Source of the DNA: Modestobacter versicolor
GTDB lineage: Bacteria > Actinomycetota > Actinomycetes > Mycobacteriales > Geodermatophilaceae
Direction of reading: 5' to 3'
Length of the DNA stretch: 64,000 nucleotides
Assembly: GCF_014195485.1 (NCBI RefSeq)
Contig: NZ_JACIBU010000002.1
Coordinates: 372,001 to 436,000 of the forward strand
The stretch's first letter is position 1. Each line of letters opens with the position of its first letter. Positions 58,177 to 64,000 of this stretch are shown one piece after another. The position numbers were made by a program, and so were the translations under genes. The notes beneath the pieces are model-generated. The model searched no databases. It worked only from the letters and a program-made list of their open reading frames with translations, and had not been told where the DNA came from.

Positions 58177-61100
58177 CGGGTCACCTGCCGGCCAGACTCC
58201 TGCATCGGGCAGCTGCGGCGGAACGCGCACCGCTCGCAGTCGGTGTCGGTGCGGGCGAGGAACTCGGCGCCACCCATGCCCTCACCGACCTCGGCGATCA
58301 GCTCACCGGCCCAGCTCTGGCGCGGGTCGACGTCGGGCGGCAGCGGCGGCTGCGCGTGCTCCTTGGCTGCCTTCTGCGAGCCACCGACCTGCAGCAGCGC
58401 CGCGCCGCCGGTCGCCCGGCCGTGGTCGGCGAAGGCGCCCTCGGTGACGGCGAGCTGGTAGGCGGCGAGCTGGCCGTGCTCCTCGACGGTGCGCGGCGGG
58501 GTCTTGCCGGTCTTGAGGTCGACGACCACCAGCCGGCCCTGGCCGTCGCGCTCGAGCCGGTCGACCTGCCCGCGCAGCCGCGCCCGGCCCACGACGACGT
58601 CGAAGTCCTCCTCGGCGGCGACCAGCTCGCGGTCGGCGCGGGCGTGCCAGGCCAGGAACTTGGTCAGCATCTCCTGGGCCCGTTCCCGCTGCCGCTGGTC
58701 GAACCAGCCTGGGCCGAGGTCCAGGCCGTCGAGCTCGGCGTCGAGCACCGCCGGCGCGTCGGCCGGCGGCAGCCCCTCGGCGACCTGCTGGGCGACGTCG
58801 TGCACGGCCGAGCCCACCGTGCGGGTGGCCTCCGGCGCGGCCTCGGCGCCGACCGCCCCGAGCACCCAGCGCAGCGGGCAGCGCTGGAAGGTGTCGATGG
58901 CCGACGGGCGGACCGGCACGACCTCGGCCGGGTCGACCAGCGGCGCGTCGTCGGACAGGGGGGCCAGCCCCCACCAGCCGGCCGGGTCGGCGCCGGGCAC
59001 CCGCTCGGCGGCCAGCCGGCGCAGCACCGCCGCGGCGCTGGACCGCCGGGCCGGCGGGGTGTGCGGGTCGGTGAGGTGCCGGCGCAGCTCGGCCACCAGC
59101 GCGGGCAGGGTGAGCTGGCGGGGCAGCGGGGTGTGCGGCCGGACGCCGTCACCCTCGGCGGGCGGCGGGGCGACCAGGTCCAGGAAGCGGGACGCGGTCG
59201 CGCCGGCGTCGCCGCCCTCCAGCGCGCCGTCGACGGCGGTGACCAGCAGCCGCCGCCGGGCCCGCGTGCAGGCGACGTAGAACAGCCGGCGCTCCTCGGC
59301 CAGCGCCAGGGTGCGCCGGTCGAGGGTGGCCGGGTCGGCGCCGCCGGCGGCGTCCACCAGGTCCTCGGCGCCGAGCAGGCTGGCCCGGCTGCGCAGGTCG
59401 GGCCACAGCCCCTCCTGCACCCCGGCGACGCAGACCAGGTCCCACTCCAGCCCCTTGGCGGCGTGCGCGGTGAGCAGCCGCACCGTCTCGCCGGCCGGCG
59501 CCCGCGCGGCACCGCTGTCGCCGGGCAGGCTCTGCGCGGCCAGGTGCTCGACGAAGGCCGCCACCCCGGCGTGCGGGAGGCGGTCGACGAAGCCGGCCGC
59601 GGCGTCGAACAGCGAGACGACGGCGTCGAGGTCGCGGTCGGCGACCGCCCCGGTGGGCCCGCCGGCGGCGCTGGCCCGAGCCCACCTGGCCGACAGGCCG
59701 CTGGCCTGCCACATCGCCCACAGCACGTCCTCGGCGCTGCCGTCGGAGGCCAGGGCCAGCCGACCGGCCGAGAGCACCCGGGCGACCCGCGCCGCGGGGC
59801 GGGCCAGGTGCTCGGGCAGCGCGTCGAGCAGCGTCGCGTCGGCGAGCACGGTCGCCAGCGGTGCCCCGCGGACGGCCGCGTCCTCCCCGCGCACCGCCAT
59901 GGCCCGGCGGGCGGCCCGCCGCAGCCGGCGCAGGTCGAGCACGGTGGCGCCGCCGAGCGGGGAGGCCAGCAGCGCCTCGGCCGCCGTCTCGTCCAGCCCG
60001 GCCTCGGTCTCCGCGGCGGCCGGGTCGGGCAGCGCGGCGCCGGACTCGATCTCCGCCTGCTGCGCCGCCGTGCGCCGCGGCGGCAGCAGCGCACCCAGCG
60101 CCGCGAGCAGCGGCTGGACGGCCGGCTGCCCGGCGAGCGCGACGTCGTCGGCGGAGACCGCGACCGGCACCCCGGCCTGGGTCAGCGCGCGGCGGACCGG
60201 CGCCAGGCTGGCGCTCGCGGACCGGACCACGACCGCCATCTGCGACCACGGCACCCCGTCGAGGAGGTGCGCCCGGCGCATCGTGTCGGCGACGAAGGCC
60301 GCCTCCATCGACGGGGAGTCGAAGACGTGCACCTCGGCGCGGCCCGGGTCGGTGCCCTCGGCCGGGACCAGCCGGCGGTGCTCCCAGGGCCCGGGCAGCC
60401 CCTCGGCGACCCGGCGGCTGACCGCCAGCAGCTCGGCCCCCGAACGGCGGCAGACCCCGAGGGACAGCCGGTCGGCCGGCCGGCCGTCGCGGTGCCGGAA
60501 GCGGTCGGGGAACTCGACGATGCCGCGCGGCTCGGCACCGCGGAAGGCGTAGATGGCCTGGTCCGGGTCGCCGACGACGACCAGGTCGCCACCGCCGCCG
60601 GCGAGCAGCTCCACCAGCTCGACCTGGCCCGGGTCGGTGTCCTGGTACTCGTCGACGAACAGCCAGCCGGCGCGCTCGCGCTCGGCGCGCAGCAGCTCGG
60701 GGTCGGCGCGCAGCTCGTCGATCGCGGTGCGCACCAGCTCGGCCGGGTCGTAGCCGCTGGCCCCGCCGCGGGCGACCGTGGCGAAGTAGGAGACGTCCTG
60801 GTACTGCCGGAGGAAGTCGGCGGCGGCCACCCAGTGCGGCAGCCCCCGCTCCTGCCCCCAGGCCGCCAGCCGGCGGGCGTCGATGCCCCGCTCGGTGGCA
60901 CGCAGCAGCAGGTCGCGCAGCTCGTCGCGGAACCCGGGCATGGCCAGCGCCTCGGCCAGCTCGTCCGGCCAGCGGACGACGCCCTCCTGGTCGGCGTCAC
61001 CGCGCAGCAGCTCGGCGACGACGGCGTCCTGCTCGGCGGAGGTGAGCAGCCGCGGCGCGGGCTCGCCGCGGAGGACGGCCGCCCGGCGCAGCACACCGAA

Positions 61101-61445
61101 GGCGTAGGAGTGGAACGTGCGGGCCACCGGCTCGCGGATGGTGCGGCCGACCCGGGCGGTGATCCGGGTGCGCAGCTCCGCGGCGGCCTTGCGGCTGAAG
61201 GTGAGGACCAGTATCCGCTCGGGGTCGGCGCCGGCCTCGATCTGGGCGGCGACCGCCTCGACGATCGTGGTGGTCTTGCCGGTGCCGGGACCGGCGAGCA
61301 CCAGCAGCGGGCCGGTGCGGTGGTCGACCACCGCCTGCTGGGTCGGGTCGAGCCGGGGCCGCACGAACGGCGTGACCTCGGGCTGCACGAGCCGGTAGAC
61401 CGGCGCCTGCTGGGCCGTCGCCGCGACCGCTGTCTCCCCCCGCAC
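58173..61445 (-). CDS. adnA: AdnA-like helicase-nuclease subunit with Fe-S cluster cysteines
   Basis: 1090 residues. The motor has Walker A AGPGTGKT (51-58), LTFSRKAAAELRTRI, LFVDEYQDTDPGQ, VVGDPDQAIYAFRGAEP, LLTAHAAKGLEWDLV and FYVACTRARRRLL. The C-terminal nuclease has TVGSAVHDVAQQV, RLRGQVDRLERDG, VVVDLKTGKTP and QLAAYQ. Four cysteines bracket it: one in DTFQRCPLRWVLG and three in DCERCAFRRSCPMQ, the arrangement that holds a 4Fe-4S cluster in AddB-type nucleases. The GTG at 61445 is the best start, without a clear ribosome binding site. It heads the adnA-adnB-GNAT operon. Confidence 0.93.
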   Translation of the reverse strand: MRGETAVAATAQQAPVYRLVQPEVTPFVRPRLDPTQQAVVDHRTGPLLVLAGPGTGKTTTIVEAVAAQIEAGADPERILVLTFSRKAAAELRTRITARVGRTIREPVARTFHSYAFGVLRRAAVLRGEPAPRLLTSAEQDAVVAELLRGDADQEGVVRWPDELAEALAMPGFRDELRDLLLRATERGIDARRLAAWGQERGLPHWVAAADFLRQYQDVSYFATVARGGASGYDPAELVRTAIDELRADPELLRAERERAGWLFVDEYQDTDPGQVELVELLAGGGGDLVVVGDPDQAIYAFRGAEPRGIVEFPDRFRHRDGRPADRLSLGVCRRSGAELLAVSRRVAEGLPGPWEHRRLVPAEGTDPGRAEVHVFDSPSMEAAFVADTMRRAHLLDGVPWSQMAVVVRSASASLAPVRRALTQAGVPVAVSADDVALAGQPAVQPLLAALGALLPPRRTAAQQAEIESGAALPDPAAAETEAGLDETAAEALLASPLGGATVLDLRRLRRAARRAMAVRGEDAAVRGAPLATVLADATLLDALPEHLARPAARVARVLSAGRLALASDGSAEDVLWAMWQASGLSARWARASAAGGPTGAVADRDLDAVVSLFDAAAGFVDRLPHAGVAAFVEHLAAQSLPGDSGAARAPAGETVRLLTAHAAKGLEWDLVCVAGVQEGLWPDLRSRASLLGAEDLVDAAGGADPATLDRRTLALAEERRLFYVACTRARRRLLVTAVDGALEGGDAGATASRFLDLVAPPPAEGDGVRPHTPLPRQLTLPALVAELRRHLTDPHTPPARRSSAAAVLRRLAAERVPGADPAGWWGLAPLSDDAPLVDPAEVVPVRPSAIDTFQRCPLRWVLGAVGAEAAPEATRTVGSAVHDVAQQVAEGLPPADAPAVLDAELDGLDLGPGWFDQRQRERAQEMLTKFLAWHARADRELVAAEEDFDVVVGRARLRGQVDRLERDGQGRLVVVDLKTGKTPPRTVEEHGQLAAYQLAVTEGAFADHGRATGGAALLQVGGSQKAAKEHAQPPLPPDVDPRQSWAGELIAEVGEGMGGAEFLARTDTDCERCAFRRSCPMQESGRQVTR

Positions 61446-61503
61446 CCCTCGATGAGACCACGGGGGTACGACAGTCCTGCGGCCCCGCTCCGGAGGAGGC
61501 CGG

Positions 61504-61830
61504 TCAGCCCCGCTCGTCGGGCCAGCCGACCGCGGCGAGGTCGACGCGGGAGCCGCGCAGCGGCACCCCCTCGCCGGCGAGCAGCTCCAGCTGCCGCACC
61601 CGGACCGCCTCGGCGGGGGTGCCGTCGGCCCGCAGCACGCGGTACCAGGGCACCGCGGCCCCACCGCCGCCGGACAGCGCACGGGCGACCCGCCGGGGAC
61701 CCACCCCGACCAGCCGCCCGATCGCCCCGTAGGTGCTCACCCGGCCCGGCGGGATCGCCTCGACCGCGTCGAAGACGGCCTCGTCGACGTCCTCGGCGGT
61801 CCGGTCCCCCGGTCCGGGTGAGCGCCCCAC
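61504..61830 (-). CDS. Alkyltransferase-like protein (ATL, MGMT fold without Cys)
   Basis: 108 residues. The helix-turn-helix VSTYGAIGRLVGVGPRRVAR and the active-site region GGAAVPWYRVLRADG are those of the O6-methylguanine-DNA methyltransferase fold, but the P-C-H-R motif reads P-W-Y-R: the acceptor Cys is replaced by Trp. This defines ATL proteins, which bind and flag bulky O6-alkylguanine for nucleotide excision repair. GTG 61830 is taken from the domain boundary. Counterpart of Rv3204, although there the gene direction may differ. Confidence 0.9.
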   Translation of the reverse strand: MGRSPGPGDRTAEDVDEAVFDAVEAIPPGRVSTYGAIGRLVGVGPRRVARALSGGGGAAVPWYRVLRADGTPAEAVRVRQLELLAGEGVPLRGSRVDLAAVGWPDERG

Positions 61831-61847
61831 GTGCCCTGCTCCGGGGC

Positions 61848-63035
61848 TCAGCCCTGGTACTCGCTGTTCGCCGAGGTCCACCACTCGTAGAGCGCGCTGA
61901 CATCGGCCTGGGTGGTGCCCGGAGCGCGGATCAGCCCCTCGGTCAGGAAGTCGTCGTCGGTCCAGGCGATGACGACGTAGCCCTCGGCGAGGATCTGGCA
62001 GGCGACCTGCCCACCGGGGGTGCCGTCGGTGTAGGTCCACGGGCCGTAGCCCGTCGCCGTCGAGCAGTCGATCTCACCGGTCGAGGGGAACTCGGTCAGG
62101 CCCTCGGTGGTGACGTCGTTGAGGAAGACCTGGTCCAGCGTGGCGACGTCCGGGTAGAGGTAGAACATCGCCTCCGACGGGCCCGGCTGGGTCTGCGCCG
62201 GGCCGCAGCTGGCAGCTGCGAGGTCGCCGTCACCGGCGAGCTCCTTCGGCGCGCAGTCGACGAAGTCGGCCGGGAGCTGGGCGAGGAAGCCCGCGGCGTC
62301 GGCCTCGCCGGTGGGCGGCGCGGAGGAGAAGCCCCCGGACGAGGAGGAGCTGGAGGACGACGTCGTCGACTCGGTCGGGGACGACGACGTCGTGGTGGTC
62401 GTCCCGCCGTCGGCGGTGTTGCTCTCGTCGTCGTCGCCACCGAGGGAGACGGCGAGGACGACCGCGGCCACCACGATCAGCACCAGGGCCGCGACGGCCG
62501 TGATGATCAGGTTCTTCTTCTTGTTGCCGTTCCCGCCGCCCTGGGCGCTGGACCCGCCGGGGCCACCCCAGCCGGGACCCCCGGGGCCGCCCGGGCCACC
62601 GGGACCGCCGTAGGGCGGCTGACCGGGCACGCCGAAGCCGCCGACCTGGGTGGGCTGGTCGCCGTAGTTCGGGGGCGGCGGCGCCGGCCAGCCACCCTGC
62701 GGGGCCGGCGGGCCGTAGCCGGGAGCGGGCTGGGCCGGCTGACCCCAGCCGCCGCCCTGCCCGGGGGGCGGGCCGGGCTGGGGCTGGCCCCAGCCGGGCT
62801 GCGGGGACTGGCCGGGCTGCGGGGACTGGCCGGGCTGCGGGGACTGGCCGGGCTGCGGGGACTGGCCGGGCTGGGGCTGACCCCAGCCCTGGCCGGGCTG
62901 CTGGCCGGGCTGCTGACCGGGCTGCTGCGGCTGACCGGGCTGCTGCCCCCAGCCGCCGCCCTGGGACGGCCGGTCGCCCGACGGGGGCTGCCCGTCCGGC
63001 CCGTACGGGGGCTGCCCCTGGGGTGGCTGACTCAT
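61848..63035 (-). CDS. Pro/Gly-rich single-pass membrane protein
   Basis: 395 residues. About 160 residues of cytoplasmic Pro/Gly/Gln-rich sequence include four tandem QSPQPG units and many WGQPQPG-like repeats. A transmembrane helix follows NKKKN (LIITAVAALVLIVVAAVVLA, about residue 175). Then come Ser/Thr linkers and an exterior domain of about 150 residues with cysteines in FVDCAPKEL, AAASCGPAQ, GEIDCSTATG and VACQILAEG, probably two disulfides. The layout is like the DUF2510-type proteins and the exterior domain of the window's Ser/Thr kinase. The function is unknown. ATG 63035 has GGAGG upstream. Confidence 0.85.
   Translation of the reverse strand: MSQPPQGQPPYGPDGQPPSGDRPSQGGGWGQQPGQPQQPGQQPGQQPGQGWGQPQPGQSPQPGQSPQPGQSPQPGQSPQPGWGQPQPGPPPGQGGGWGQPAQPAPGYGPPAPQGGWPAPPPPNYGDQPTQVGGFGVPGQPPYGGPGGPGGPGGPGWGGPGGSSAQGGGNGNKKKNLIITAVAALVLIVVAAVVLAVSLGGDDDESNTADGGTTTTTSSSPTESTTSSSSSSSSGGFSSAPPTGEADAAGFLAQLPADFVDCAPKELAGDGDLAAASCGPAQTQPGPSEAMFYLYPDVATLDQVFLNDVTTEGLTEFPSTGEIDCSTATGYGPWTYTDGTPGGQVACQILAEGYVVIAWTDDDFLTEGLIRAPGTTQADVSALYEWWTSANSEYQG
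62794..62865. repeat. Four identical 18-bp tandem repeats
   Basis: CCGGGCTGCGGGGACTGG is repeated four times without change (62794, 62812, 62830, 62848). They encode the QSPQPG hexapeptides of the Pro-rich membrane protein. Identity at synonymous sites indicates recent slippage. Confidence 0.95.
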
Positions 63036-63151
63036 CGTGCGACCTCCGACTCTGCAGTGACGGCACGGAGCCTAGGGGTGGCGACCAGCAGCTGCCCCGC
63101 GTGTCGCTCCTCCGGGGTGTCCCGGAGGTCGCACCGCGGGGTCGGACGCGA

Positions 63152-63739
63152 TCAGGCCCGGCGGCCGAAGCGGGCCAGCAGCCGGGTCTGCAGGTCCGCG
63201 CCCGGCGGGACCTCGACCGGTGCGGCGATGACCCCGGGCACCCCGTCGTCCCCGAGGTGCTCCTCGGCGTAGCGGAACGCGGCGGCCACCAGCTCGCCGT
63301 CCAGCTCGGTCACGCCGCCGACGGCGCGGGCCAGGTCCCAGGCGTGCACCGTCAGGTCCGCGGTCATCTCCACCAGGTAGTCGACCGCGGAGGTGGCGCC
63401 ACCGGAGAGGTGGACGGTCCGGTCGAGGGCGCCCGGCGCCGCCCACGAGGTCAGCGCCTCGTCCGCGGCGGTCTCCCACGCGGTGAGCGGGTCGCCGCCG
63501 AGCAGCTCCTCGGTGCCGGTGGGGATGCGACCGGCGACCGCACCGGGCTCCTCGCCGTCCAGCAGCGGCGGCACCCACAGCTGCTCGCTGGTCAGGTGGG
63601 CCACCAGGTCGGCGACGCTCCACTCGGGCAGCGCCGGGGCGTCCCACTCACTGGGCCCGACGGCGTCCACCCGGTCGGTGAACTGCGCCTGCGCCCGCTG
63701 GAAGAGCATCAGGAGGTCGGTGGGCGACGGTGCGGGCAT
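63152..63739 (-). CDS. DinB-fold/TIGR03086 family protein
   Basis: 195 residues. The N-terminal helix bundle begins TDLLMLFQRAQAQFTDRVDA, continues with LPEWSVADLVAHLTSEQLWV and has TADLTVHAWDLARAVGG, supplying three His that fit the metal triad of the DinB / maleylpyruvate isomerase N-terminal fold. Such proteins often use mycothiol, but no substrate is known for this group. ATG 63739 is the start. A 40-bp perfect palindrome lies 17 bases upstream. Confidence 0.9.
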   Translation of the reverse strand: MPAPSPTDLLMLFQRAQAQFTDRVDAVGPSEWDAPALPEWSVADLVAHLTSEQLWVPPLLDGEEPGAVAGRIPTGTEELLGGDPLTAWETAADEALTSWAAPGALDRTVHLSGGATSAVDYLVEMTADLTVHAWDLARAVGGVTELDGELVAAAFRYAEEHLGDDGVPGVIAAPVEVPPGADLQTRLLARFGRRA

Positions 63740-63756
63740 GGCCCCAGTAGAACAAG

Positions 63757-63796
63757 CCCGGGCCCCGGGACGCCGATCGGCGTCCCGGGGCCCGGG
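63757..63796. terminator. 40-bp perfect palindrome
   Basis: Positions 63757-63776 are the exact reverse complement of 63777-63796, with no loop. It lies between moeZ and the DinB-fold gene and may terminate moeZ transcription or bind a protein. Confidence 0.75.
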
Positions 63797-63810
63797 TGAC
63801 GTGCTGGAAC

Positions 63811-63870
63811 GGCCCCCTCGCAGGGTCCCGGCCCGAGCGGAGCGAGGGTCGGGGGCGAGGGGGTCCTTCG
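63811..63870. repeat. Dispersed repeat B, copy 2; hairpin after moeZ
   Basis: Nearly identical to 7816-7876 and again directly adjacent to a minus-strand stop codon (63871). The arms CCCCCTCGC and GCGAGGGGG enclose AGCGGAGCGAG. Confidence 0.65.
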
Positions 63871-64000
63871 TCAGTAGGTGGGCAGCGCCTTGTCGATGCG
63901 GGTCGCCCAGGCGGTCACGCCACCCTGGACGTGCACCGCGTCGCGAAAGCCCGCGTTCTTCACCGCGGCGAGGGCCTCGGCGGAGCGGACGCCGGTCTTG
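63871..64000 (-). CDS. moeZ: C-terminal rhodanese domain of MoeZ/MoeB-type adenylyltransferase-sulfurtransferase (partial)
   Basis: Only the last 43 codons are in the window. KTGVRSAEALAAVKNAGFRD and VQGGVTAWATRIDKALPTY match the end of the rhodanese domain of mycobacterial MoeZ (Rv3206c). The sulfur-carrying Cys would be the residue just outside the window, before Lys-Thr-Gly. MoeZ adenylates and thiolates small sulfur carriers (CysO, MoaD). Position next to the DinB-fold gene and adnAB also agrees with Rv3206c. Confidence 0.85.
   Translation of the reverse strand, partial: KTGVRSAEALAAVKNAGFRDAVHVQGGVTAWATRIDKALPTY

Noticed and set aside
62794-62865. CRISPR array.
   Set aside because: The 18-bp repeats are directly adjacent without spacers and lie in frame inside a coding sequence.
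58095-63272. A 1725-codon open frame on the plus strand across adnA, ATL and the Pro-rich protein genes.
   Set aside because: Its Gly/Arg/Gln-rich translation has no domain, and it is antisense to genes with complete catalytic motifs. Long antisense frames are expected at this GC content.

Overview
This window looks like chromosomal DNA of a very GC-rich actinobacterium. The coding signature (GTG starts, many 4-base ATGA/GTGA overlaps) and marker genes restricted to or typical of Actinobacteria (WhiB7, mycoredoxin, AdnA/AdnB helicase-nucleases, UPF0182, the DUF2342-type zincin, a SigR/SigH-type ECF sigma factor, Nudix NudC) support this. The style of the short palindromic repeats makes me favour the Geodermatophilaceae (Blastococcus/Geodermatophilus/Modestobacter), but that is an inference. 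I saw no prophage, insertion sequence, CRISPR array or rRNA. Gene content and order recall two blocks of the Mycobacterium tuberculosis chromosome: sigH-YedK-aroA-rsgA (Rv3223c to Rv3228), and UPF0182 through moeB/moeZ (Rv3193c to Rv3206c). This is remembered synteny, not a computed alignment.

Layout. 0-14 kb: the 5' end of sigR with a textbook sigma-R promoter, ybaK, a membrane spermidine-synthase-like protein, the DNA-protein crosslink sensor YedK, an aldehyde dehydrogenase, aroA-rsgA, a peptidase E, regulators, hisN, and a translationally coupled aldo/keto reductase - XdhC-like - pentulose kinase operon. 14-24 kb: a GAF-ANTAR regulator, an acetyltransferase, the transsulfuration pair cbs-metB, map with a divergent XRE regulator, a P450-ferredoxin pair, and a pyruvyltransferase-fold protein. 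24-29.5 kb: galT-galK split by a small repeat insertion, two initiator tRNA genes with strong terminators, and a SNF2 helicase. 29.5-39 kb: UPF0182, a PDZ-Lon protease, a zincin and a YgjP-type metallopeptidase. Next comes a 464-bp intergenic region rich in DnaA-box-like sites with a strong promoter and a structured leader, then an orphan E1-like/TOMM-type protein coupled to an ABC1 kinase. 39-43 kb: whiB7 with a complete attenuation leader (AT-rich element, promoter, 107-codon leader ORF, terminator), then uvrD2 divergent from mycoredoxin. 43-48 kb: an ANTAR protein, a P-loop-less uridine-kinase-like protein, nudC and a catalytic/non-catalytic M16 peptidase pair. 48-54.4 kb: two membrane proteins (one a Ser/Thr kinase), an M20 dipeptidase, an epoxide-hydrolase-like enzyme, and a TetR/SDR pair with twin operators. 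54.4-64 kb: the adnA-adnB recombination machine, an alkyltransferase-like protein, a Pro-rich membrane protein with DNA tandem repeats, a DinB-fold protein and the 3' end of moeZ.

Functional themes. Stress and redox control (SigR, mycoredoxin, WhiB7) and genome maintenance (YedK, UvrD2, AdnAB, ATL, a SNF2 ATPase) dominate. At least nine genes carry a TANNNT -10 box 6-8 bases before the start codon, which suggests widespread leaderless transcription. Three dispersed small repeat families are present, each in two copies.
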